This document shows positions 16,174-23,664 of a stretch of 46,256 nt of DNA, piece by piece (position 1 is the stretch's first letter; each line of letters opens with the position of its first letter). The translations under genes were made by a program, and so were the position numbers. Origin of the DNA: Kribbella turkmenica (lineage in GTDB: Bacteria > Actinomycetota > Actinomycetes > Propionibacteriales > Kribbellaceae); NCBI RefSeq assembly GCF_004348725.1, contig NZ_SMKR01000037.1, positions 1-46,256 on the forward strand, in the 5' to 3' direction. The notes beneath the pieces are model-generated. The model did no database searches, was not told the origin of the DNA, and worked only from the letters and a program-made list of their open reading frames with translations.

Positions 16174-16748
16174 GCGCCGCAGCGTAGCGCGCGGTCAACG
16201 GGATGTGCTGAGAATTTTCCGGCCGGGCTGATCCGCTCGGGGGCACGGCCGGCTCGAGTTCCTCCGAACTCAGGAGCTCCTCCGCCGGTGGTTGCCTCCG
16301 GCGACCGACGGTCATCGCCCATCTGGTCGACGAGCACGTGCGGCAAGCCTCGACGAGCGCGACTGTGTCGAGGCTTTCGAGACCGGCCGGAACCACGACG
16401 ACCCGGACGGTCTCACCAACGCCTACACTCGCCGGCGTGGTGGAACCGCGCCGGCGGAGGTCGATCGCCTGCTCCCGTCCGCGGTCTGGCTCGCACGGCG
16501 GGTCGAAGCCGTTCCCCGGCTGATGGGCGCCGGTTTCCACCTCTTGCCCGCGGAACGGTCGGCCGTCGTTGCTCTGCGTAAGTTCCGGGCGAGGTGTCGC
16601 GAAACGATGTCAAAAGCTGCAACGGTGTATCGCCCGCGCGGTGGAAAGACTTACCATCTTGCGGCGGTTCCGGGAGGGGTCCCGGCCGGACAGTCAGCGG
16701 AGTGGGTGGGGACCGGCGAGCGCCGGCACTGGGGAGAAGCGGGGAATC
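16174..16748. other. Intergenic region with hairpins, no convincing gene
   Basis: These 575 bases have open frames on both strands but no recognisable domain or ribosome site. Contained are a perfect 10-bp stem (AAGCCTCGAC 16345-16354, GTCGAGGCTT 16367-16376, 12-base loop) that could terminate transcription, and CCGGGA-GGGG-TCCCGG at 16670-16685 close to the metallopeptidase start. A less GC-rich stretch at 16600-16665 may hold the promoter of the metallopeptidase operon; no clear -35/-10 pair could be fixed. Confidence 0.4.
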
Positions 16749-17936
16749 ATGGCGGACAAGCCGGCGCCCAAGCCTGGCCATTTCCTGCCCGGAGGGGCAG
16801 GCGACGGCGGCGCGACTGAGGGTGAGGCCGCGCCCGGATCGGCTCCACTGACCGCGCCGACGCCGCGACTAGGGGCCGGCGCACCAGCCGGGCCGCCGCA
16901 ATTGCCCGGGTCGCGGATCGAGTCGCGCCGGTCGCCGCAGCTGTCCGGAACCCGGTTCGGGCCGCCACCGCCCGACGACCCGGCCGCGGCGGCCTACCGG
17001 GCTGTCTACGCGCCCGGTCCGATTCCGTTCGTGTCGAAGCAACGGTCCAAGGCGTTGATCGCCGCGGTCGTCGTCGCCGTGCTCGTGGTCGTCGGCGGCG
17101 GAGTCGCGGTGGCCGCCAAGGTGATGACGTCGTACGACGACTTCGTCGCCAATCCGCTCGGTACGCCGGCGTACCACCCGTCCGGCGTACCCACGCCGAC
17201 CGCGGAGCCGACCCCGGACGCCGTCGTCCAGCAGGAGAACCCGCTCTACGCGACCGGTCCGCTGGCCACGGTCAAGTGCGCCGAGCCGTCGTACCGCCCG
17301 ACGTCCAAGGAGAACGTCCGGTCGTACCACCAGGCCCTGATCGCCTGCATGGACAAGGCGTGGCAGCCGATCGTGATCCAGGCCGGGTTCGAGTTCCGCT
17401 CGCCCCGGCTGATCGTGTTCGACGAGGGGCAGGAGACGGCCTGCGGAGTGCAGGAGGAAGTCTCGTCGTACTGCGCCGACGAGCAGGGCGGGAGCGTGAC
17501 GATGCCCTGGCAGGAACTGACCGAGGAGTACTCGAAGAACAAGGCGACGGCCCGGGTCGACATGGCCCAGTCGCTCGGCTTCGTGTACGGCGTCCACCTG
17601 CAGAACCTGACCGGCATCTTGGAGGCGACCAGCAACCTGCGCGACACTCAGGCGACCGAGGCCCTGCGGCTGGAGTCGGACCGGCGGCAGGCGCTGCAGG
17701 CGAACTGTCTGTCGGCCGTGTTCTTCGGCGCCGCCAAGGCGAGCTTCCCGCTGCGCGGCACCCTGCTGGCGGAGTGGAACCGGCTGATCCGGCACAGCGG
17801 TGACGAGAACACGAAGGAGAAGGTCCGCGACCACGGCTCGGCCGCCAGCCTCGCGCTGTGGATGAACCAGGGCTTCGCCAGCGCCGATCCCGGCACCTGC
17901 AACACTTTCGTGGCATCATCCGCCAAGGTCCGCTGA
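16749..17936 (+). CDS. Inactive YpfJ-like metallopeptidase paralog (pseudoprotease)
   Basis: First of four tandem paralogs of the neutral zinc metallopeptidase (YpfJ, PF04228-like) family; 395 aa. A cytosolic tail of 100 residues starts with PKPGHFLPGGAGD (7-19) and is Pro/Gly-rich. One membrane helix follows (101-125), then an extracytoplasmic domain that aligns end to end with the other three. At the zinc site HEYGHH is replaced by FVYGVH (278-283), and the Glu ligand of ELQ is Ala315 (RRQALQANC), so both His ligands, the catalytic Glu and the third ligand are gone. Structural Cys and the DHGS and CNTF blocks remain. The intact frame suggests a kept noncatalytic role. Confidence 0.8.
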   Translation: MADKPAPKPGHFLPGGAGDGGATEGEAAPGSAPLTAPTPRLGAGAPAGPPQLPGSRIESRRSPQLSGTRFGPPPPDDPAAAAYRAVYAPGPIPFVSKQRSKALIAAVVVAVLVVVGGGVAVAAKVMTSYDDFVANPLGTPAYHPSGVPTPTAEPTPDAVVQQENPLYATGPLATVKCAEPSYRPTSKENVRSYHQALIACMDKAWQPIVIQAGFEFRSPRLIVFDEGQETACGVQEEVSSYCADEQGGSVTMPWQELTEEYSKNKATARVDMAQSLGFVYGVHLQNLTGILEATSNLRDTQATEALRLESDRRQALQANCLSAVFFGAAKASFPLRGTLLAEWNRLIRHSGDENTKEKVRDHGSAASLALWMNQGFASADPGTCNTFVASSAKVR

Positions 17937-17965
17937 CGGAACAGGACGAGCGATGGGGACGAGCG

Positions 17966-19354
17966 ATGCCTGAGGAGCACCCGGACGCAGAAGCGTCGTC
18001 CGCGGCCGGCGCACCCGCGCCGGCCGCGTTCGGTGCGCCCGGGTGTCCCCTCGCCACCACCGCTGCCGGAAGTTTCGGCTCCGGCTCGCCCAAGCCGGGG
18101 CACTTCCTGCCGGGCGGTGCCGGCGACATCCTGACCGAGGGCGACCGGGCCCGCGCTGCCGCGCGCCGGCGTTCGCTCGACCTGGGCAAGGCCCGCGCTC
18201 TCACCGCGCCGATCGACCAGACGCTGCGGAAGAAGGCCCGTCCGCTCCCGACCGACGCCGGCATGGAGCCCGGCCTCGGAGCGCCACCACCGGCGCCGTC
18301 GCCGGGCGCCCCGGTGACTCCACTGGCCGGCACCCGTCGTCGCGTCGGCAGTTTCCAGCGCACCGGCTGGCACCAGCCGTACGCGCGCACCGGAGCCCAG
18401 TTCTCCACCGAAGCGCCACCGAGCACCCCACCACGCCAGTACTCGAAACCCGTGATCGCCGGCCTGTCCGCCTTCGCCCTCCTCCTGGTCACCGGCGGCA
18501 CCTTCGCGGGCTTCCAGTTGATCGACACCTACGACAACCTCGACAGCCCGATGGCCCGTCCCACGGTCAGGAAGTCCGACCCGCCGCTGCCAGTCCCACC
18601 CGACCCGACGGTGACGGTGACTGTTCAGCCGGTCCCCGACGTGGTCCGCCTCCAGAAGAACAAGCTGTACACGGCCGGCAAGGTCCCTTCGGTCAGCTGC
18701 AAGGAACCGGCGATCAGGCCGAACTCCCAGTCGGCGATCCTGAACTACTACAAGGCTCTCCTGCCTTGCCTGAACAAGGCCTGGGAGCCGGTGGTGAAGA
18801 AGGCCGGGTACGAGTTCCGCCCGCCGAAGATCGCGCTGCAGAGCACGCAGGCGCCGGCATCGACGTGCACCGGTGAGGCCGAGTCGGCGTACTACTGTCC
18901 GGCCGACGAGGTCATCGCGATCGACTGGCAGGACGACCTCAAGGACTACAAGGCGGATCCGCTCGCCGCCCGGGTTCGGATGCTGGACACGATGGTGCAC
19001 GAGTACGGACATCACGTGCAGGAGCTGACGCACATCCTCGCCGCTGCCTGGTCGCGCGAAGGGTGGGCGAAGACCGAGCCGGAGAAGCTCGAGTGGAGCC
19101 GCCGGACCGAGCTTCAGGCAACCTGCCTCGGTGCGCTGTTCCTCGGTGCGAACAAGAAGTCGATGGGCCTCAGCGGCGACAAGCTGAGGATCTGGGAATG
19201 GCAGACCCAGCACAGCGGCGACGAGTACCACCCGAAGAAGATCCGTGATCACGGCTCCCGGCACAACCAGTGGCTGTGGGCCGGACCGGCCTTCAAGTCG
19301 ACCAGCCTCTTGGCCTGCAACACCTTCACCGCCCCGGCGAAAAAGGTGAGCTGA
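17966..19354 (+). CDS. YpfJ-like neutral zinc metallopeptidase, membrane-anchored
   Basis: Second paralog, 462 aa. The cytosolic tail of about 160 residues contains PKPGHFLPGGAGD at 42-54, identical to gene 1, in a Pro/Ala-rich context. A membrane helix spans 161-186. The extracytoplasmic peptidase domain has HEYGHH with His345, Glu346 and His349, and the third zinc ligand Glu382 (RRTELQATC). QHSGDEYHPKKIRDHGSRHN and the CNTF terminus are shared family blocks. It follows gene 1 after 29 bases; the ribosome site is GGGGA seven bases before ATG 17966. Substrates are unknown. The stop shares a base with the next start (TGATG). Confidence 0.85.
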   Translation: MPEEHPDAEASSAAGAPAPAAFGAPGCPLATTAAGSFGSGSPKPGHFLPGGAGDILTEGDRARAAARRRSLDLGKARALTAPIDQTLRKKARPLPTDAGMEPGLGAPPPAPSPGAPVTPLAGTRRRVGSFQRTGWHQPYARTGAQFSTEAPPSTPPRQYSKPVIAGLSAFALLLVTGGTFAGFQLIDTYDNLDSPMARPTVRKSDPPLPVPPDPTVTVTVQPVPDVVRLQKNKLYTAGKVPSVSCKEPAIRPNSQSAILNYYKALLPCLNKAWEPVVKKAGYEFRPPKIALQSTQAPASTCTGEAESAYYCPADEVIAIDWQDDLKDYKADPLAARVRMLDTMVHEYGHHVQELTHILAAAWSREGWAKTEPEKLEWSRRTELQATCLGALFLGANKKSMGLSGDKLRIWEWQTQHSGDEYHPKKIRDHGSRHNQWLWAGPAFKSTSLLACNTFTAPAKKVS

Positions 19355-20265
19355 TGGCCGGTGCGGCGAAGGGGGCCGGGTTGGCGGCTGTCGCCGTACT
19401 GGCTGCTGTGGTTGCCGGGGTCGCGACGCATCCGGCTGTGCCTGCTGTGGCCGAGCCGGTGGTCGTGGCGACGCCTGCACCGGCCTCGTCGGCCACGCCC
19501 AAGGCTGCGCCGCGGCCGGCGCCGCGGGTTTCGACCGATCCGACGCTGGTGCCGATCAGGAACGGGCTGTACACGGCCGGCCGGGTGCCGACCGTGAACT
19601 GCAAGGTGCCCTCGAAGCTCACGCTGACGCGGGCAGGTCTGCTCACGTACGCGCGGGCGATGGTCGCGTGCATGCAGCAGTCGTGGGAGCCGTTGGTGCT
19701 TCGCGGCACCGGCTACCTCCTGACGACACCGCGGGTCGACGCGTACGTCGACGCCAAGACGTCCGGCAGCCGGCTGTGCGGGAACCCGCCGAAGGACACG
19801 AACGCCTTCTACCGCAGCTCGGGCAGCGTGATCTGTTTCGAGTGGCGGGAGTTCGCGGACGCTGAGGACGACCCGGTCTGGAACCAGATCGACTTCCAGG
19901 AGATGCTCGCGCACGAGTACGGCCACCATCTGCAGGACACCGTCGACATCCTGCGGACGTACGTGTTCGCGCACCCCGGCGGGTCCACGGCGGTGCTGCT
20001 GGAGGACGAGCGCCGGCTCGAGCTCCAGGCGAGCTGCCTCGGAGCGGCGTTCCTGGGAGCGAACAAGCGCGCGCTGCGCCTGACCGGCCGCCGCCTGGAG
20101 GTGTGGGAAGACATGGTCAGGCACACCGGCGACGAGTACGCACCGGACAAGATCCGCGACCACGGCTCCCGCAAGAATCACGGCTACTGGAGCCTGCGCG
20201 CCTTCGGCTCCAGGAACCCGTCCTCCTGCAACACCTTTGCAGCCCCGGCGCAACGGGTCAGCTGA
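19354..20265 (+). CDS. YpfJ-like neutral zinc metallopeptidase, secreted or anchored
   Basis: Third paralog, 303 aa. It has no cytosolic tail: the protein opens with a signal or anchor segment (residues 1-24) followed by an Ala/Pro-rich linker to about 60. LYTAGRVPTVNC (72-83) starts the shared domain. The zinc site is complete, with His187, Glu188 and His191 in AHEYGHHLQD and Glu223 in RRLELQASC. HTGDEYAPDKIRDHGSRKN and SSCNTF close the domain. Translation probably couples to gene 2 through the TGATG overlap. Confidence 0.85.
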   Translation: MAGAAKGAGLAAVAVLAAVVAGVATHPAVPAVAEPVVVATPAPASSATPKAAPRPAPRVSTDPTLVPIRNGLYTAGRVPTVNCKVPSKLTLTRAGLLTYARAMVACMQQSWEPLVLRGTGYLLTTPRVDAYVDAKTSGSRLCGNPPKDTNAFYRSSGSVICFEWREFADAEDDPVWNQIDFQEMLAHEYGHHLQDTVDILRTYVFAHPGGSTAVLLEDERRLELQASCLGAAFLGANKRALRLTGRRLEVWEDMVRHTGDEYAPDKIRDHGSRKNHGYWSLRAFGSRNPSSCNTFAAPAQRVS

Positions 20266-21161
20266 TGGCGAATACGGCGAAGGCGGTTGTGTTCGGGGTG
20301 GTCGCCGTACTGGCCGTTGTGGTCGGTTGGGACGTCGTTCGGCCGACGGATCGACCGGCCGGGGAGGCGTCGCCGGTGTCGGCGCCTTCGGTGACGCCGG
20401 CGGCGACAGCGCGGTCTGGATCGGTTTCGCCGAGTGCCATCGACCTGTCGGCGCAGGTAACGAAGAACATGCTGTACACGGTCGGCAAGGTGCCGGCGGT
20501 GCGCTGCCGACCGCCTGGCACCGCGTTGACGACGAAGGCGGCCTTGCTGGGCCACGGACGGGTCGTCGTGGACTGCATGCACCGGGCGTGGGCGCCGTTG
20601 GTTGCCCGTGGCGACTTCTTCTTCGAGATGCCGAAGCTGGGCGCTTACGAGCCCGGCGAGAACTCGACGACCTGCGGGCCGGCGCCGGAGGACAGCGTTG
20701 CCTTCTACTGCCTTGCCGATGGGACCATCCACTTCGAGTGGGAGCTGTTCGTGGAGGATCCGGACGACCCGGAGTGGAGTCTCGTCGACTTCCAGTACAT
20801 GCTGGCCCACGAGTACGGACATCACCTGCAGTCGGCGGTCGGCATCATGGCGGCCTACGACGTGAACCACGAGTCGGCGTCCGAGGCCGCGGTACTGCAG
20901 GACGAGAGACGCCTGGAACTACAGGCCGGCTGCTTCGGGGCCGCCTTTCTCGGCGCGAACCGGCAGTCCCTGCGATGGACCGACGAACGGCGCGAGATCT
21001 TCGAGTACCAGGTCCGGGACAGCGGCGACGAGGATTCCCCGGGCTCACCCCCGGACCACGGATCCCGGAAGAGCCACGCCTACTGGACCCTGCGGGCGTT
21101 CGAGTCCGGCGATCGGGCGTCGTGCAACACGTTCACGGCGTCGGCGAAGCGGGTCAGCTGA
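20265..21161 (+). CDS. YpfJ-like neutral zinc metallopeptidase, secreted or anchored
   Basis: Fourth paralog, 298 aa, coupled to gene 3 by TGATG. It has an N-terminal hydrophobic segment (residues 6-23) and a Ser/Pro/Ala linker, then LYTVGKVPAVRC (70-81). The zinc site is complete: His182, Glu183, His186 in AHEYGHHLQS and Glu218 in RRLELQAGC. A short change before the DHGS block (GDEDSPGSPPDHGS) distinguishes it from the others. The start MANTAKAVVFG resembles MAGAAKGAGLA of gene 3, so genes 3 and 4 are the closest pair and probably the latest duplication. The 3' end overlaps the convergent GNAT gene by eight bases. Confidence 0.85.
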   Translation: MANTAKAVVFGVVAVLAVVVGWDVVRPTDRPAGEASPVSAPSVTPAATARSGSVSPSAIDLSAQVTKNMLYTVGKVPAVRCRPPGTALTTKAALLGHGRVVVDCMHRAWAPLVARGDFFFEMPKLGAYEPGENSTTCGPAPEDSVAFYCLADGTIHFEWELFVEDPDDPEWSLVDFQYMLAHEYGHHLQSAVGIMAAYDVNHESASEAAVLQDERRLELQAGCFGAAFLGANRQSLRWTDERREIFEYQVRDSGDEDSPGSPPDHGSRKSHAYWTLRAFESGDRASCNTFTASAKRVS

Positions 21162-21618
21162 GTCCGAGTTTGAAGCCCTCGTGGGAGTTCGTGAAACCGA
21201 GGCGTTCGTAGAAGCGGTGGGCGTCGGTGCGGGTCTTGTCCGAGGTGAGCTGGACCAGCGCGCAGCCGCGGGCCCGGGACTCCTCGATCGCCCACTCGAT
21301 CAGCGTCGTACCGAGGCCCGAGCCGCGGGCGGAGGCGGCGACCCGGACGGCTTCGATCAGGCCGCGGGTCGAACCGCGGCGGGACAGGCCGGGGATGATG
21401 GTGAGCTGGAGGGTGCCGATCACCTTGTCGTTGCGTTCGGCAACGACAAGGGCCTGGTTCGGGTCGGTGTCGATGGACTCGAAGGCGCGCAGGTACGGCG
21501 TGAGGTCGTCGAGGGACTCGCGGTTCGCGCCGAGCTGGTCGTCGGCGATCATCGCGACGATGCCGGCGACGTCGGCGGCGGTGGCCCGCCGGATCACGGC
21601 GGTGAGCTGATCGGTCAT
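21154..21618 (-). CDS. GNAT family N-acetyltransferase
   Basis: A 154-aa acetyl-CoA-dependent acetyltransferase fold. The acetyl-CoA loop is in VRVAASARGSGLGTTLIEWA (the R/QxxGxG/A element), and the C-terminal DAHRFYERLGFTNSHEGFK is the usual closing strand. The N-terminus IRRATAADVAGIVAMIADDQ is typical. The acceptor is unknown. It is encoded against the metallopeptidase operon and ends inside the last codons of its fourth gene. Confidence 0.85.
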   Translation of the reverse strand: MTDQLTAVIRRATAADVAGIVAMIADDQLGANRESLDDLTPYLRAFESIDTDPNQALVVAERNDKVIGTLQLTIIPGLSRRGSTRGLIEAVRVAASARGSGLGTTLIEWAIEESRARGCALVQLTSDKTRTDAHRFYERLGFTNSHEGFKLGLS

Positions 21619-21763
21619 GGCCCCAGTTTCCCAACCGGGTGGACCGGTTGAGCCGCCGGGGTAACCAGCGAACGGGTCCGACGGTCATTGCCTTAAGCAA
21701 AGACCTTTCGTTGCAATCGTGCCTTTACATGCCTGAGACAACTGTTTGGGGTGCGCGGCGCGG

Positions 21764-21837
21764 GGCACGGGGAATACTAGACACCACTGCATCCGCCCGT
21801 GCCGGGGTCGTGTGCGGAGCTGCGCGACAGCGGATGC
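21764..21837 (+). promoter_or_regulatory. Leader with interleaved stems before the MscS-like gene
   Basis: Two 8-bp stems interleave: GGCACGGG (21764-21771) pairs with CCCGTGCC (21796-21803), and GCATCCGC (21789-21796), inside the first loop, pairs with GCGGATGC (21830-21837), 12 bases before the ribosome site. This order gives either an H-type pseudoknot or two mutually exclusive folds. The upstream 21690-21755 is unusually A/T-rich for this genome and probably holds the promoter. No known riboswitch class was recognised. Confidence 0.35.
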
Positions 21838-21862
21838 GGGCCTAGTCCGGAAGGAAGTTTCG

Positions 21863-22786
21863 ATGTCCGCGTTAGCGATCGACTTCACGCAGCCTTTTGA
21901 AGATGCCTTCGGCAAACTCCTCGGGTTCGTCCCGAACCTGCTCGGCGGGCTCGTCATCCTGGTGGTCGGCTACTTCGTCGCCAAGGTGCTCGGGAAGCTC
22001 GTCGGCAAGCTGCTCGGCAAGGTCGGGTTCGACCAGTGGATGGAGCGGGCCGGAGTGTCCGGCGTCCTGCAGCGGTCCGGCACGGGGCTGACCGCTTCGG
22101 AGATGCTCGGCAAGGTCGTGTTCTGGTTCGTGTTCCTGATCAGCTTCACGATGTTCGCGTCGGCCCTCGGCGTACCCGAGATCTCGGCGTTCATGAGCGA
22201 CATGCTGGGCTACATCCCGCGGATCTTCGCCGCGATCGTGATCGTCTGCCTGGCCGCGCTGTTCGCGAACTTCCTGGCCGCGATCATCCGGGGCGCCACC
22301 GGCAACGAGACGCTGGCCAAGGTGGGCAAGTACGCGATCCTGGTGTACGCCGCCTTCGCCGCGCTGACGCAACTCGGAATCGCCGTCCAGCTGACCGGGA
22401 ACACGCTGTTGATCGTGCTCGCCGGTGCCGCGCTGGCGCTGGGGCTCGCGTTCGGGCTCGGCGGTCGCGAGATGGCGGGGCGGGCGCTGGCCAACCTGTT
22501 CGACCGCGACACGATGATGAAGTCGCAGCCCAGCGGCACGGCGCCGGCGAACGGCGTCTACGACCAGAGCCAGGCGGGCGGCTACGAGCAGAGCCGCCAG
22601 GGCGGCTACGACCAGGGCTACCAGCACCAGGGTGCGTACCAGCAGTCCGGTCGGGACCAGGGTGCGTACCAGCAGGGCGACTACCCGTCGCAGGAGCAGC
22701 ACCATGCAACCCACGGTGCTCCGCAGTCCCGCGGCTACTCCAACGGAACCACCTCCGACGGCGACTGGCAGGGCGGCCAGCGCTAG
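21863..22786 (+). CDS. MscS-related membrane protein with conserved TM-helix repeats
   Basis: A 307-aa membrane protein of the conserved-TM-helix group related to mechanosensitive channels. About five membrane segments are seen near 23-45, 79-101, 115-140, 148-170 and 178-197. The Gly/Ala-rich VLAGAALALGLAFGLGGREM resembles the MscS pore helix. The MscS cytoplasmic beta/vestibule domain is absent. Instead there is a tail of about 90 residues rich in Gln, Gly, Tyr and Ser with near-repeats of QGAYQQ and QGGYDQ. ATG 21863 follows GGAAGGAAG. A role in osmotic response is inferred from the family; the tail may drive self-association. Confidence 0.75.
   Translation: MSALAIDFTQPFEDAFGKLLGFVPNLLGGLVILVVGYFVAKVLGKLVGKLLGKVGFDQWMERAGVSGVLQRSGTGLTASEMLGKVVFWFVFLISFTMFASALGVPEISAFMSDMLGYIPRIFAAIVIVCLAALFANFLAAIIRGATGNETLAKVGKYAILVYAAFAALTQLGIAVQLTGNTLLIVLAGAALALGLAFGLGGREMAGRALANLFDRDTMMKSQPSGTAPANGVYDQSQAGGYEQSRQGGYDQGYQHQGAYQQSGRDQGAYQQGDYPSQEQHHATHGAPQSRGYSNGTTSDGDWQGGQR
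22626..22675 (+). repeat. In-gene direct repeat in the Q/G/Y-rich tail
   Basis: A 20-base sequence at 22626-22645 recurs exactly at 22656-22675, a 30-base (10-codon) period encoding QGAYQQ twice. It keeps the frame and lies in the low-complexity tail, so copy number may vary by slippage. Confidence 0.7.
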
Positions 22787-22802
22787 AACACACCACCGAT
22801 CA

Positions 22803-22834
22803 GCACGCCTCCGCGCTCCGGCGCGGAGGCGTGC
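22803..22834 (+). terminator. Perfect 14-bp hairpin, probable terminator
   Basis: GCACGCCTCCGCGC, loop TCCG, then the exact reverse complement, starting 16 bases after the MscS-like stop. There is no T-run, as is common for actinobacterial terminators. Confidence 0.75.
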
Positions 22835-22894
22835 GCTGTGTGCGGGAGCAGGCGCCGCCGATCGTCCCGCTCGCAGATCCAGCCGCCAGCAGCC

Positions 22895-22962
22895 GGGGGA
22901 GTGAACACTAGGTGGTGGGATGACACAGGTAATTGCTTGTGCGACCCCACCGGATCCTGTTC
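22895..22962 (+). repeat. 68-nt dispersed element, copy 1
   Basis: Layout: GGGGG, two bases, TGAACA, 17 bases containing TGGTGG, ACAGGTAATT (22925-22934), 23 bases, TGTTC. It aligns without any gap to 38675-38742 (45 of 68 identical). GAACA and TGTTC can pair as an outer stem, and GGTGGG with CCCACC as an inner stem that presents the conserved ACAGGTAATT in or near the loop. The function is unknown; see findings. Confidence 0.6.
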
Positions 22963-23115
22963 GGCGGCTCGACGACCAGCCGGTTCAAAGGTCCTGCTGC
23001 GTTCGTGCACGTCCCGAGACAACCCATCGCCGCAGCTCAGGAAGTCGCGGGTCTCCAACTGAGGATCAACAACGTGTTCGCCACGCACCAGGCCGAGCTG
23101 CGTGCAGGGCGTGCG

Positions 23116-23646
23116 TCAGCTCTTGGTGGCGTCCGGGCCGGCTCGGCGGACGTCCTCCACCTTGGTCATGGCTTCGCGCAGGTCGGCGAGCCAGGTTTCG
23201 CTGTGCTGGGCCACGAGTTTCACGCACCAGCCGAGGGCGTCGCTGCGGGAGCGGGCCACGCCCGCGTCGACCAGGGTGTCGAGGACCTGGCGCTCGGGCT
23301 GGCGCAGGCGCGTCATCACCGGGGCGGACAGCGACGTGAAGATCGTCCGGGTGTCGCCGCAGTCGACGCCCCAGGCCACCTTGCGCCGGGTCGCGTGCTC
23401 GAGCTCCCGGGCGATCTCGATCCGCCGGTCCCGGGTGTCCTCCCGGTACTGCTTGATCCGGCCCTCCTCGGCGGCGGAGCGCTCGGCTGCGCTGACGTCA
23501 CCCTTCTGCTCCGGGGCCGCGATCCGCCCGACGATCAGGATCTCGTCGCGGTCGATCGTCAGCTCCGGCTCGCCCTCGAACCAGCCGTCCGGCAACCGCC
23601 CGGTCAACCAGCCACGCACCCGCTCGGATTCAGTCTTCGTACTCAT
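23116..23646 (-). CDS. Probable ribbon-helix-helix regulator, unknown family
   Basis: A 176-aa soluble protein. The N-terminal part (WLTGRLPDGWFEGEPELTID, then DEILIVGRI) looks like a small beta domain. The centre is a long charged helix (RIKQYREDTRDRRIEIAREL). The C-terminal segment MTRLRQPERQVLDTLVDAGV followed by ARSRSDALGWCVKLV has the strand-helix-turn-helix pattern of ribbon-helix-helix DNA-binding proteins. A 16-bp palindrome overlaps the start codon, which supports autoregulation. No ribosome site is visible, so the mRNA may be leaderless. The exact family was not recognised. Confidence 0.6.
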   Translation of the reverse strand: MSTKTESERVRGWLTGRLPDGWFEGEPELTIDRDEILIVGRIAAPEQKGDVSAAERSAAEEGRIKQYREDTRDRRIEIARELEHATRRKVAWGVDCGDTRTIFTSLSAPVMTRLRQPERQVLDTLVDAGVARSRSDALGWCVKLVAQHSETWLADLREAMTKVEDVRRAGPDATKS

Positions 23647-23661
23647 GTAATCATGATTACA
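23646..23661. promoter_or_regulatory. 16-bp perfect palindrome over the start codon
   Basis: TGTAATCATGATTACA is A/T-rich against a GC-rich background and reaches the first base of the ATG at 23646 on the minus strand. It also lies three bases from the end of the solute-binding-protein remnant. A protein bound here would block both the promoter and initiation; autorepression is inferred. Confidence 0.55.
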
Positions 23662-23664
23662 CCA

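Larger units (their letters stand above)
22787..23115. other. 329-base intergenic region between convergent genes
   Basis: It holds a terminator hairpin at its left end and copy 1 of a repeated 68-nt element. From 22963 to 23115 no gene, ribosome site or domain was recognised, although short open frames exist on both strands. Confidence 0.4.

Noticed and set aside
14854..16581. A 575-codon plus-strand frame opposite the unknown protein and methyltransferase
   Set aside because: Low-complexity composition, no motif, and both opposing genes have clear starts and domains.
17648..19480. A 610-codon minus-strand frame opposite the metallopeptidases
   Set aside because: Shadow of a gene with a full catalytic motif; no ribosome site or domain.
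22895..22962. Reading the repeated 68-nt element as a conserved peptide (frames with WW-x-x-TGN, or HxxLPV on the other strand)
   Set aside because: The conserved codons include third positions and codons rare in this genome (ACA, AAT), and both strands look conserved, so the DNA or RNA itself is the more likely target of selection.
22895..22962. Integron attC site
   Set aside because: The paired R/L boxes with the GTTRRRY core are absent and there is no integron integrase nearby.
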